Of a stretch of 64,000 bases of DNA, positions 52,219-61,222 are shown piece after piece. Made by a program: the position numbers and the translations under genes. Within the stretch, counting starts at the first letter, position 1; each line of letters begins with the position of its first letter. The DNA is taken from positions 1 to 64,000 of the forward strand of contig NZ_FXTM01000006.1 of the NCBI RefSeq assembly GCF_900182585.1, given 5' to 3'. Origin of the DNA: Balnearium lithotrophicum (GTDB lineage: Bacteria > Aquificota > Aquificia > Desulfurobacteriales > Desulfurobacteriaceae). A model generated the notes under the pieces. That model did not search any database, had not been told where the DNA came from, and was given only the letters and a program-made list of their open reading frames with translations.

Positions 52219-52538
52219 CCGATTACCTCCTTAAGCTCTCTGACAACATCTGCAACTCTTCCATGAGCTCCTAAAACGACCTTTATTCCCCACTGGTTGA
52301 AAAAGGCCTGAGCCTTTTGTCCCATTCGAGAGGCTACTATTAAATCAACTCCCTTATTCTTCAGAAGTTCTGGAAGAGCTCCCTCTGTATGTTCTATGAG
52401 CGGATTTTCCTCAACAGTTACAGAGTAGTTTCCATTTTCATCAATATCAACATAGGCAAAGTAAGGAGTTCTTCCAAAGTGTTCACAAACCACAGAGTTT
52501 TCCTCCTCATTTGTTTCAACGGGTATTGCAACTCTCAT
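52215..52538 (-). CDS. NifX/ORP-like metal-cluster-binding family protein
   Basis: A 107-residue member of the same family as the gene at 50222. It carries CEHFGRTPYFAYVDIDENG, VEENPLIEHTEGALPELLKNKGVDLIVASRMGQKA and a Gly-rich strand. The extra Cys and His residues (CEHFGR, EHTEG) may help bind a cluster. First gene of the unit, with GGAGG seven bases before the ATG, and translationally coupled to the MinD-like gene. Confidence 0.87.
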   Translation of the reverse strand: MRVAIPVETNEEENSVVCEHFGRTPYFAYVDIDENGNYSVTVEENPLIEHTEGALPELLKNKGVDLIVASRMGQKAQAFFNQWGIKVVLGAHGRVADVVRELKEVIG

Positions 52539-52556
52539 CTCTCTCCTCCTAATTTA

Positions 52557-52608
52557 GGACTTACTAACTTTCAATTAATAAATTTATAACCTGTCAACTG
52601 CTAAGTCC
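52557..52608 (-). promoter_or_regulatory. Inverted repeat GGACTTA/TAAGTCC in the leader of the NifX-MinD unit
   Basis: Seven-base perfect inverted arms (52557-52563 and 52602-52608) flank a 38-base AT-rich spacer containing TTGACA on the minus strand (52597-52592). It lies between coaBC and the NifX-like gene. It may be an operator around the promoter; a matching -10 box at ordinary spacing is not clear. Confidence 0.3.
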
Positions 52609-52614
52609 ACATTA

Positions 52615-53796
52615 CTACAAGAGTTTAGAGATTTCTTGAAGGATTTTAAAAGCAACCTCCTCTTTAGTTCCTGAAAACGCTCTTTCCTCCCCTTTACTAC
52701 TAATGAATAGTACGTCGTTCTTATCCCCTCCGAAAACACCACTTTTTACATAGTTTACAACTATAGCATCAAGGTTTTTTGTTTTTATTTTCTTTAGAGC
52801 ATTTTCCTTTAAATTCTCCGTTTCTGCCGCAAATCCTACAACTATCTGCCCCTTTTTCTTGTTCTTCCCGACCAACTTTAGAATATCAGGTGTTCTCTTC
52901 AATCTTAGAATTATTTCACCCTCTCCCTTTTTTATTTTCTCCCTTGACTTCTTTAAAGGGGTGTAGTCCCCTATCGCTGCTGCTGAAATGTATACGTCTG
53001 CATCCTTAACAAGGCTTAAAACGGCATCCTTCATCTCGTTAACAGTTTCAACCTCAATTTTCTTAACTCCGTAAGGGGGTCTTAGACAGGTCTTTCCCGA
53101 AACTAAAAAAACGTCAGCTCCCATTCCCTTAGCTACTTTAGCAATTGCGTATCCCATCTTTCCACTTGATGGATTTGAGATGAACCTTACAGGGTCAATG
53201 TACTCCCTCGTTGGTCCAGCAGTTACTACAACTCTTTTTCCCCTTAGTAATTTTGGAATGAACCAGTATTCAGCACATTCGACAATATCCTCAATCTCTG
53301 CAAGCCTTCCCTTTCCCTCCTCCTTACAGGCAAGGTATCCAGATTGGGGTTCAACAATCTCCCATCCAAACTGTTTTAACTTTTTTAGGTTTTCTTGAGT
53401 TAGTGAGTTTTCGTACATCCTTACGTTCATTGCGGGGCAGATAATACCCCTTCCAAAGCACAGAGCTAAATCTGTAACAGGAGTGTCCGCAATTCCACAG
53501 GCTATTTTTGCAATCGTATTTGCAGTTGCAGGTGCTATTAAAAGAAGCTCCCCCCATTGAGAGAGGCTCGTATGTCTAATTTCTGGGGAGCTCTCTGGAA
53601 CAACCTCAGAGTAAACGCTATACCCCGATAGGACCTCCAATGTAAGTTTTGACACAAATCTTTCTCCGTAGGGAGTTATGGCTACTCTAACGAGAGCTCC
53701 CCTTTTTTGGAGCTCTCTCAAAATTAAGGGAGATTTATAGGCAGCAATACTTCCCGTTATTCCCAAAACAATTCTTCTGTCCTTTAAAAAGCTCAT
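52615..53796 (-). CDS. coaBC: Bifunctional phosphopantothenoylcysteine synthetase/decarboxylase
   Basis: A 393-residue coenzyme A synthesis enzyme. The N-terminal flavoprotein decarboxylase CoaC (1-185) shows GSIAAYKSP, the PAMNVRMYEN substrate clamp and the active-site Cys loop GYLACKEEGKGRL. The C-terminal CoaB synthetase shows AGPTREYIDPVRFISNPSSGKMG and AAIGDYTP. It overlaps the ClC gene by four bases. Confidence 0.97.
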   Translation of the reverse strand: MSFLKDRRIVLGITGSIAAYKSPLILRELQKRGALVRVAITPYGERFVSKLTLEVLSGYSVYSEVVPESSPEIRHTSLSQWGELLLIAPATANTIAKIACGIADTPVTDLALCFGRGIICPAMNVRMYENSLTQENLKKLKQFGWEIVEPQSGYLACKEEGKGRLAEIEDIVECAEYWFIPKLLRGKRVVVTAGPTREYIDPVRFISNPSSGKMGYAIAKVAKGMGADVFLVSGKTCLRPPYGVKKIEVETVNEMKDAVLSLVKDADVYISAAAIGDYTPLKKSREKIKKGEGEIILRLKRTPDILKLVGKNKKKGQIVVGFAAETENLKENALKKIKTKNLDAIVVNYVKSGVFGGDKNDVLFISSKGEERAFSGTKEEVAFKILQEISKLL

Positions 53797-55112
53797 TCAC
53801 TCTTCCTTCTAATTTCCATAGGTTTTACTTTAATCTCCTGACCTAAATAGAGACTAAAGCCGAAGCTCGTTGTGTAGCTTGTAATTATTGCTGCAGTCAT
53901 TGGTATAACAACGTCTGCATGGGTCATTTCTGTAATCATTACAATTGCCGCAAGTGGAGTTTTAGCTCCTGCAGCAAGAGCTGCTCCCATTCCCGCCAAA
54001 GTAAACGTAACTATCTGACTTGGAAAGAGGTGGCCAAACATGTTTCCGACTGCAGCACCTATTAGAAGGTTTGGAAGGACAAGACCGCCGGGAATTCCGA
54101 ATCCCAATGTAAAACTTGTTATTATTAAAACACAAACAATAAGTAGTACATCTATCCATATGGGAAATAGGTCTTGAGCAAGTTTTGAAACTACACCCAT
54201 ATGGGCTGGCGTTGATAGAAAATCTGTATCGTTCGTTACTAAAAAGAGAAAAAGAAGGAATGGCAGTGAAAGGGCAGTTCCTATTACCGGTCTTTCCTTT
54301 ATATCGCAAAATTTTGAAGTACACGTTGATGTATGGAAGAGAAATGTGTAAATGTAAATGATAAAACTGATTACAAGTCCCATTGCAACTATGTAAGGAA
54401 TTGTCTTTAAATCCCATTCGGGAAGCTTTACCAAGTGGATAAATGCCTGTTCTCCCCTAAAAAATGAAAAGGTAAGGTAACTTACGATAGAGGCAATTAT
54501 CATCGGAACAAATGGTCTATAGTCAAAGTTGTACATATCTTCAAGTTCCATTGCAAAGATAGCACTACCTAAAGGAGCTTTAAGAAGGGCTCCTGTAAAA
54601 GCCCCTCCTCCTATAAGCCCGACTAGCTGCTTGTACTTTCTTCCAAGTCCGTAGGCTTTTCCAAACCACTCTCCAACAGCTACTCCTATGAAGAAGGAGG
54701 GACCTTCCCTTCCTGCTATAAACCCTCCCGAAAGGACAAGTGTTGAAGTTAGGAATTTAAGAAGTACTGTCTTTACTCTTAAATATGCTTTTGTTTTAAG
54801 GTGAAGAATCGAGTAACCTATACCAGGCCCACCAATTACTGGGTCAATCTGAAGTGCATATCCCACTACTATAGAGACAATTAATGGATACAAAAGCACC
54901 AGAATAGAATTCTTTGTGAGAAATTCGTTTAAGTTTATTATTACAACGTCCATTAAGGAAGCAAGCGAACCTGTAACTATTCCAACGGCGAAAGCAAAGG
55001 GGATCCACCTTCCAAAGAAGATGGAAATGGAGGAGAGGTCGAAGCGGTGGGTTAGGTTTGTTTTAGCACACCCTTTGATGTACTCCTTGAAGAACTCCCA
55101 CCGCCCTCTCAT
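53793..55112 (-). CDS. ClC-family chloride channel/antiporter
   Basis: A 439-residue membrane protein with the double-repeat ClC fold. Filter-forming segments are GGPGIGYSILH, GGFIAGREGPSFFIGVAVGEW and GFGIPGGLVLPNLLIGAA. The GREGP motif is clear; the glutamate in it is the usual gating/proton Glu of antiporters. No CBS domains follow. It probably exchanges chloride or another anion against protons. Sits between coaBC and htpX. Confidence 0.93.
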   Translation of the reverse strand: MRGRWEFFKEYIKGCAKTNLTHRFDLSSISIFFGRWIPFAFAVGIVTGSLASLMDVVIINLNEFLTKNSILVLLYPLIVSIVVGYALQIDPVIGGPGIGYSILHLKTKAYLRVKTVLLKFLTSTLVLSGGFIAGREGPSFFIGVAVGEWFGKAYGLGRKYKQLVGLIGGGAFTGALLKAPLGSAIFAMELEDMYNFDYRPFVPMIIASIVSYLTFSFFRGEQAFIHLVKLPEWDLKTIPYIVAMGLVISFIIYIYTFLFHTSTCTSKFCDIKERPVIGTALSLPFLLFLFLVTNDTDFLSTPAHMGVVSKLAQDLFPIWIDVLLIVCVLIITSFTLGFGIPGGLVLPNLLIGAAVGNMFGHLFPSQIVTFTLAGMGAALAAGAKTPLAAIVMITEMTHADVVIPMTAAIITSYTTSFGFSLYLGQEIKVKPMEIRRKSE

Positions 55113-55120
55113 AAAATTTA

Positions 55121-56029
55121 TTACTCCGCAAATCTCCAGTAAATTTCCCTAATTCTACCAAAGAGCTTCTTTGCAAGCTCTAAGAGCCTTGCTATTCTCT
55201 TTTCTGTCGGCGGGTGAGTTGAAAACAGGGCAGCTATTGCATCTCCTTTCAGCGGATTGACAATAAAGAGGTGGCTTGTTGCAGGATTTACTTCCCTCTT
55301 AACAAGTTCCTCAGGAATTCTGTGGGCGTACTCCTCAAGTTTTCTGAGGGCACTTGCAAGAGCTTCAGGCTTTCCTGAGATTATTCCTCCCGTCTCATCG
55401 GCCTTGTATTCCCTTGCCCTCGATATTGCCATCTGAATGATTGCTGCAGCTATTGGAGCTAAGATTACGAGGAGAATAAGACCTATAACTTCTGCCCAAC
55501 CTCCTTCTTCATCATCGGAGCTCCTAAAAAAGAGAAACCACTGGGCCATGTTTGCAAGCATTGTTATTGCACCTGCAATTGTAGCCGCAACTGCCTGAAT
55601 GAGAGTATCTCTATTCTTTATATGGGAAATTTCATGGGCAAGAACTCCCTCAAGCTCATCTTCGTTTAGGAGCTCCACAATCTTTGGTGTAACAACGACA
55701 ACTCCGTGTTCGGGATTTCTACCCGTTGCAAAAGCGTTGGGAACATCCATAGGAGCAATTCCAACTTTTGGCTTTGGAATTCCTGCATTTCTTGCAAGTT
55801 TCTCAACAGTCTGGTGAAGCCAAGGAGCTTCCTCCTCATCTAAGAGCTTCACTCCATACATGGAGAGTACAATTTTGTCCGAGAAGTACCAGCTACCAAA
55901 GTTCATGATGGCAGCAAAAATCAGGGCAACTACCATTCCGGCGTTACCGCCTAAAACCTTTCCAAAGAGAAGTAGAATACCCGTTAAAAGTCCCAATAAA
56001 AGAGTGGTTTTTATGCTGTTCCAGTTCAT
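55121..56029 (-). CDS. htpX: Membrane zinc metalloprotease HtpX
   Basis: A 302-residue M48-family protease for inner-membrane quality control. Two N-terminal helices, then the zinc motif HEISH with the third ligand Glu in the region after two further helices (REYKADETGG). ATGRNPEHGVVVVTP is the typical substrate-strand region. It is nine bases before the ClC gene start. Confidence 0.96.
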   Translation of the reverse strand: MNWNSIKTTLLLGLLTGILLLFGKVLGGNAGMVVALIFAAIMNFGSWYFSDKIVLSMYGVKLLDEEEAPWLHQTVEKLARNAGIPKPKVGIAPMDVPNAFATGRNPEHGVVVVTPKIVELLNEDELEGVLAHEISHIKNRDTLIQAVAATIAGAITMLANMAQWFLFFRSSDDEEGGWAEVIGLILLVILAPIAAAIIQMAISRAREYKADETGGIISGKPEALASALRKLEEYAHRIPEELVKREVNPATSHLFIVNPLKGDAIAALFSTHPPTEKRIARLLELAKKLFGRIREIYWRFAE

Positions 56030-56040
56030 AGATTCCTCCT

Positions 56041-57285
56041 TTACAGGGAGAATTTAATTAAAAAGATAAGTGTTAATAAAATTAAAACTGGATTCAAATC
56101 TTGCAATCTTCCCGTTAGGAGTTTAAGAAAAGTGTAGGTGATGAAACCTAATCCCATTCCGTCAGATATGCTGTAAGTAAGGGGAATACCTAAAAAGGTT
56201 ATAAAGGCAGGAAGTGATTCGGTCAAATCCGACCATTCCACTTTTCTGAGAGGTTCTATCATAAAGTAGCCAACGTAGATAAGGACTGGAGATGTAGCAA
56301 AGACAGGAACAATAGAGATTAAGGGGTAGAAGATTAAAGACGTTAGGAAGAGTAGTGATACGATTACAGCAGTTAAACCGGTTCTTCCTCCTGCTGCAAT
56401 ACCACTTGCGCTTTCAACATAGGTGGTTACGGTAGATGTTCCTAAGAGAGCTCCAACGGTTGTTCCAACGGCATCGCTGGTTAGGGCTCTTCCCAATTTT
56501 TCATCACTTAGTGGTATACCCATTCTGACGGAAAGGGCTGAGAGAGTTCCCACAGTGTCAAAAACGTCAACCAACAGAAAAGCAACTATGACAGGGACTA
56601 TCGAGTATGAAAATATGTGGGAGAAGTCAAGTTGAAGGGCTGCAGTGGGTTTTGGGATTCCAAAAACTGATTCCGGTTTATGAACAAGTCCAAAGGGAAC
56701 TGCCAGAAGAACGGCAAAAACAATTCCCAACAGAAGGCTTCCCTTCACCCTTTTCCTCTCTAAAACTCCTATGAAAATAACAGTTATCAACGTTATTAGG
56801 GCAGGAGGGGAAGAGATGTCTCCCAACTTTACAAGGGTTTCCTTTGAGCTCTCAACTATTCCAGCATTCTTGAGACCTATAAATGCTATAAATACCCCGA
56901 TTCCTGAGGAGATACCGTATGCAAGTGACTTTGGGAGAGCTCTAAATATTGCCCTTCTTGCTCCAAAAAGAGCCATTATTAGAAAGATGATTCCTTCGAA
57001 AAAGACGGCAGTCAGGGCAGTCTTCCAGCTTACCCCCATTTGTCCACACACCGTGTAGGCGAAGTAGGCGTTCAATCCCATTCCGGGAGCAAGTGCAAAT
57101 GGAAGGCCAGCATAAACTCCCATCAAAAGAGTAGCGATAAATGAGGATACTGCAGTTGCAAATATGGCTCCATTCTTTGGAACTCCAGCGTCAGAGAGAA
57201 TTGCCGGATTTACAACGAGTATGTAGGCCATTGTAAAAAAGGTTGTAAAACCGGCGATTATCTCTCTCTTTATCTCCTCCCTCAA
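56041..57285 (-). CDS. NCS2 purine permease, AzgA/PbuG type
   Basis: A 414-residue permease of 12-14 helices. ITTFFTMAYILVVNP at the N-terminus, GLPFALAPGMGLNAYFAY and the substrate-site segment TSTVTTYVESASGIAAGGRTG are typical of the adenine/guanine/hypoxanthine branch of NCS2. It imports purine bases with protons. It lies between mutL and htpX. Confidence 0.93.
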   Translation of the reverse strand: MREEIKREIIAGFTTFFTMAYILVVNPAILSDAGVPKNGAIFATAVSSFIATLLMGVYAGLPFALAPGMGLNAYFAYTVCGQMGVSWKTALTAVFFEGIIFLIMALFGARRAIFRALPKSLAYGISSGIGVFIAFIGLKNAGIVESSKETLVKLGDISSPPALITLITVIFIGVLERKRVKGSLLLGIVFAVLLAVPFGLVHKPESVFGIPKPTAALQLDFSHIFSYSIVPVIVAFLLVDVFDTVGTLSALSVRMGIPLSDEKLGRALTSDAVGTTVGALLGTSTVTTYVESASGIAAGGRTGLTAVIVSLLFLTSLIFYPLISIVPVFATSPVLIYVGYFMIEPLRKVEWSDLTESLPAFITFLGIPLTYSISDGMGLGFITYTFLKLLTGRLQDLNPVLILLTLIFLIKFSL

Positions 57286-57293
57286 AATTTCCT

Positions 57294-58727
57294 CTAAAGC
57301 TTTAGTTTCCTCCCCAACTGGGAGTATACCTTCTGTTTTTTCATTTTATAGTATATCGGCCTTCCGTGGGGACAGAATTCCCTATCCTTACATAGAAGGT
57401 ATCTATTAAAGAGCTCCTCCATTTCCTCCAAATTAACTATTCTGTACCCGGATTTAACGGCCCTCCTACAGGCAACAGCTGCAACAGTTTCAGGGGATGA
57501 ATTTTTTAAATTGAGGATATCCTCAATAGATAGAATTTCTGGAATTTCATAAACAAGTAGCCTCTCTCCATTCTCCTCAAAACCGATTCCCAAATCCTTG
57601 AGTTTTTCTAAAAGCCCCTTGTCCAAATCAAGAGGTTTTGAGAGAGAGACTTTTCTTACTTCTCCCTTTCTCAATTTCTCAAGGAGCTCCTCGTAGTTAA
57701 CCCTCTCGTGAATTAGGTGGAGGTCAAAAAAGTAGTAGTTCTCTGCATCGTGGGCTATTAGAACTGTCCCGTCAGAGCCGATAATTTTGATTGGAGACCT
57801 GTACTCTATCTCCCTTTCCTCCCTTACAACGTGGAACTTTGGGAGTTTAATCTGAACCGACAGGAGCTCCTCCAACTCCTTCAAGTACTCATCGCTCTCT
57901 ATGAGAACTCTCTCCTTAGTCGGTGTAACGTTCGGGTCAACCAAATCTGGGGGAACCTCTATAAAGAGGATGAAACTCTTAATTCCCAAATCCAAAAGTA
58001 ACTTTTCAGCCTGTGGGAGCCCCACAGGTCTCCTGTTTACAAAAACTTGCTTTATTCCCTTTTTCTCCCTATTAAAGAAAACCTTTACAAGTTTACCCTC
58101 CACCTTTAGAAAATCCCAACTCTTTCCAAAGACCTGAAGGACTCTCTCTTCAAGGGATGATGCAGGGAGGAACTTATCGTTTATTCTAAATGTAACGTTG
58201 GGATTGGCCAGGGCGTAAATTCTTGAAAGGTTTTCTAAAGAGCTTTTCCCTTTCCTTCCAACAGACTTTCTCCTAACAGGAGTGTTGAAAAAGAGCTCCC
58301 TAATCTCAACGGTTGTCCCCTTCCTGTAGGGAATTGGAGAGTACTCTTCAACCCTTCCACCCCTTACGACCAACTTTCCACCTATCTGACCACTTGGGGA
58401 ACTCTTTATCGTTAAAAACGATACCTGAGAAATTGCATAGAGTGCCTCTCCTCTGAAACCGTAGGTTCTTAAACGATTTAAATCACTGAATTCCGAGATT
58501 TTACTCGTTGTAAACCTTTCAACCGTGAGGGGGAGCTCCCTGTAGTCAATTCCTACTCCGTCGTCGGAAACGGAAAAGGAAAAAGGACTATCAATAACAA
58601 CTCTTATCTCCCTTGGAGCCGAATCAACAGCGTTCTCGATGAGCTCTTTAAGGACAGCTTTAGGAGACGATGCTATCTGTCCCGAGGAAATCCTTCTAAC
58701 CGTTTCCTGACTTAATCTTTTAATCAT
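57294..58727 (-). CDS. mutL: DNA mismatch repair protein MutL (compact, endonuclease type)
   Basis: A 477-residue GHKL ATPase. ATP motifs: LIENAVDSA, DDGVGI and RTYGFRGEAL; the transducer domain ends near residue 300. The short C-terminal domain keeps the metal-binding D-x-H-x3-E-x4-E pattern (DLHLIHERVNYE) plus VAACRRAVKSG and CPHGRPI, marking a nicking-type MutL as in species without MutH. The inter-domain linker is very short, which explains the low length. Confidence 0.95.
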   Translation of the reverse strand: MIKRLSQETVRRISSGQIASSPKAVLKELIENAVDSAPREIRVVIDSPFSFSVSDDGVGIDYRELPLTVERFTTSKISEFSDLNRLRTYGFRGEALYAISQVSFLTIKSSPSGQIGGKLVVRGGRVEEYSPIPYRKGTTVEIRELFFNTPVRRKSVGRKGKSSLENLSRIYALANPNVTFRINDKFLPASSLEERVLQVFGKSWDFLKVEGKLVKVFFNREKKGIKQVFVNRRPVGLPQAEKLLLDLGIKSFILFIEVPPDLVDPNVTPTKERVLIESDEYLKELEELLSVQIKLPKFHVVREEREIEYRSPIKIIGSDGTVLIAHDAENYYFFDLHLIHERVNYEELLEKLRKGEVRKVSLSKPLDLDKGLLEKLKDLGIGFEENGERLLVYEIPEILSIEDILNLKNSSPETVAAVACRRAVKSGYRIVNLEEMEELFNRYLLCKDREFCPHGRPIYYKMKKQKVYSQLGRKLKL

Positions 58728-58739
58728 CCCTAACTTCCA

Positions 58740-58761
58740 TGTATAGAAAATTTTTTATACA
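58740..58761. promoter_or_regulatory. Divergent mutL/ppsA promoter region with symmetric TGTATA/TATACA
   Basis: TGTATA (58740-58745) and TATACA (58756-58761) are six-base inverted repeats in the 68-base divergent gap. Each can serve as a -10-like box, one for each direction; TATAAA at 58774 is another -10 candidate for ppsA. No confident -35 boxes. Confidence 0.35.
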
Positions 58762-58795
58762 ATAGGAGAAATCTATAAAAAGAAGGAGGGAGCAG

Positions 58796-61222
58796 ATGGA
58801 GAGGTTGGTAGTCTGGCTGGAGGAGGTCGGAATCGAGGACGTTCCAATAGTAGGTGGAAAGAATGCCTCCTTAGGTGAAATGATGAAAGCTCTTTCTCCA
58901 AAGGGCATTAACATTCCAGAGGGTTTTGTAGTTACGGCTAACGCATACAGGTACTTTATTAAATATAACAATTTACAGGAAAAAATAAAGGAAACACTAA
59001 AAGGATTAAACGTCAATGATGTTGATGACCTTCACAGAAGAGGAGAAAAGGTAAGGGAGCTGATAAGGAGTGGAAGCTTTCCTGACGATTTAAAGGAGCT
59101 GATAGTAAAGTACTACAAGGAGCTCTCAAAAAAGTTTGATACCGAAGCCGTCGACGTTGCAGTCCGCTCATCTGCTACAGCTGAGGACCTTCCAAATGCA
59201 TCCTTTGCAGGTCAGCAGGAAACTTACTTAAACGTTAGGGGAGTTGATAACCTATTAAACTCAATCAAAAAGTGCTTTGCATCCCTTTTTACAGACAGGG
59301 CAATTTCATACAGGGAGAGCTTTGGTTTTGACCACTTTAAAGTGGCTCTGGCCGTTGGCGTCCAAAAGATGGTTCGTTCAGACCTTGCCTCTTCAGGTGT
59401 AGGATTTTCACTTGATACAGAAAGTGGATTTAAGGACGTTGTTTTGGTTACAGGTTCCTACGGCCTCGGAGAGATGGTTGTTAGGGGGGCAGTTACTCCC
59501 GACGAGTGGCTCGTCTTTAAGCCAACGTTAAAGGAGGGCTACAAAGCAATAATTGAGAAGAAGTTGGGTGATAAGAAGCAGAAGATGGTCTATGGGGAAA
59601 CTGAAAAGGAACCTGTAAAGATTGTTCCCGTTCCACTTTCCGATAGGGAAAGGTTCTGTTTAACGGACGATGAGGTTTTGACGCTCTCAAGGTGGATTTG
59701 TGAGATAGAGGACTATTACTCTGAGAAAAATGGGCGCTGGACTCCTATGGACGTTGAGTGGGCAAAGGATGGAGAACTCAATAAGCTCTACATAGTTCAG
59801 GCAAGGCCTGAAACTGTTCACTCAAGGAAGGATTACTCAAAGATAGTTGTTTACAGAATAACAGAACCTCCAGAAATGAGGAAGAAAAAGGTTCTCGTAA
59901 CCGGAATTGCTGTTGGAAAGAAGATTGCAGAGGGGAAGGTAAAGATTCTCATGTCTGTTGAGGAGGCAGACAGGTTTGAAAAAGGAGACATTTTAGTTAC
60001 GGATATGACAGACCCCGACTGGGAACCAATAATGAAAAAGGCTGCTGCAATTGTTACAAACAGGGGAGGGAGGACCTGCCACGCTGCAATTGTTGCAAGG
60101 GAGTTGGGAGTCCCTGCAGTAGTTGGAACGGAAAACGCAACAGAGGTTTTAAAGGAGGGCCAGCAGGTTACAGTTTCGTGTGCCGAAGGAGCCGTAGGCT
60201 ACGTTTACGATGGCCACGTTGACTATGAGGTTAAGGAGGTTGACCTAAGGGAGCTCCCCAAACCAAAAACCCCTATAATGTTCAACGTTGCAACCCCCGA
60301 GAACGCCTTTGACCTATCGTTCCTTCCAAACGACGGAGTAGGCCTTGCAAGGGAGGAGTTCATAATAAACAACTATATAGGAATCCACCCCAATGCCCTC
60401 ATTAAAATTGATGAGATAAGGGAAAAGGATGGGAAACTTTTTGAGGAAATTGAGAGAAGAACAAAGGGCTACAAGGATAAAAAGCAGTTCTACGTTGACA
60501 AGTTGGCCTTTGGAATAGCAAGGATAGCTGCAGCCTTCTATCCGAAGCCTGTCATTGTTAGGTTTTCAGACTTTAAATCAAACGAGTATGCAAATCTGTT
60601 AGGTGGAAAGTACTTTGAGCCAAAAGAGGAAAACCCTATGCTCGGGTGGAGGGGGGCAGCAAGGTACTACTCTCCAGAGTTTAAGGAGGCCTTTGGCCTT
60701 GAGTGCTTGGCAATTAAAAAGGTAAGAGAGGAGATTGGGTTAAAGAACGTAACCGTTATGGTTCCCTTCTGCAGGACTCCTGAGGAGGGAGAAAAAGTTC
60801 TGAAGGTTATGGAGGAGTATGGCCTTAAAAAAGGAGAGGATGGCTTACAGGTTTACGTTATGTGTGAAATTCCATCGAACGTAATTCTCTTTAAGGAGTT
60901 TTCAGAGTTCTTTGACGGCTTTTCGATAGGTTCAAACGACCTGACCCAGCTTACGTTAGGTGTTGATAGGGATTCAGCTTTGGTCTCCCACATTTACGAT
61001 GAGAGGAATGAGGCCGTTAAGTGGATGGTCGGAAGGGCCATTGAAGAGGGCAAAAAGTACAAAAGGAAAGTTGGAATCTGCGGTCAGGCTCCCTCAGACC
61101 ACCCTGACTTTGCACAGTTCTTGGTTGAAAAGGGTATAGACACAATTTCAATAAACCCTGACTCCATCTTGGATGTTATAAGGGCTGTTTACGAAATAGA
61201 GAAAAAATTAGGGAGGGGATAG
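58796..61222 (+). CDS. ppsA: Phosphoenolpyruvate synthase
   Basis: An 808-residue enzyme converting pyruvate and ATP to PEP, AMP and phosphate, a key gluconeogenic step in autotrophs. An ATP-grasp domain (1-350), the swivelling phospho-histidine domain with His429 in GGRTCHAAIVAREL, and the C-terminal PEP/pyruvate TIM barrel (GSNDLTQLTLGVDRDS, GICGQAPSD) are all present. GGAGG precedes the ATG. The two following genes are closely coupled. Confidence 0.97.
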   Translation: MERLVVWLEEVGIEDVPIVGGKNASLGEMMKALSPKGINIPEGFVVTANAYRYFIKYNNLQEKIKETLKGLNVNDVDDLHRRGEKVRELIRSGSFPDDLKELIVKYYKELSKKFDTEAVDVAVRSSATAEDLPNASFAGQQETYLNVRGVDNLLNSIKKCFASLFTDRAISYRESFGFDHFKVALAVGVQKMVRSDLASSGVGFSLDTESGFKDVVLVTGSYGLGEMVVRGAVTPDEWLVFKPTLKEGYKAIIEKKLGDKKQKMVYGETEKEPVKIVPVPLSDRERFCLTDDEVLTLSRWICEIEDYYSEKNGRWTPMDVEWAKDGELNKLYIVQARPETVHSRKDYSKIVVYRITEPPEMRKKKVLVTGIAVGKKIAEGKVKILMSVEEADRFEKGDILVTDMTDPDWEPIMKKAAAIVTNRGGRTCHAAIVARELGVPAVVGTENATEVLKEGQQVTVSCAEGAVGYVYDGHVDYEVKEVDLRELPKPKTPIMFNVATPENAFDLSFLPNDGVGLAREEFIINNYIGIHPNALIKIDEIREKDGKLFEEIERRTKGYKDKKQFYVDKLAFGIARIAAAFYPKPVIVRFSDFKSNEYANLLGGKYFEPKEENPMLGWRGAARYYSPEFKEAFGLECLAIKKVREEIGLKNVTVMVPFCRTPEEGEKVLKVMEEYGLKKGEDGLQVYVMCEIPSNVILFKEFSEFFDGFSIGSNDLTQLTLGVDRDSALVSHIYDERNEAVKWMVGRAIEEGKKYKRKVGICGQAPSDHPDFAQFLVEKGIDTISINPDSILDVIRAVYEIEKKLGRG

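Noticed and set aside
50222-52538. A nitrogen-fixation (nif) cluster
   Set aside because: NifX-like domains are present, but no nifH, nifD, nifK, nifE, nifN or nifB radical-SAM gene is nearby; the paired ferredoxin-MinD ATPases point to an ORP-like cluster.
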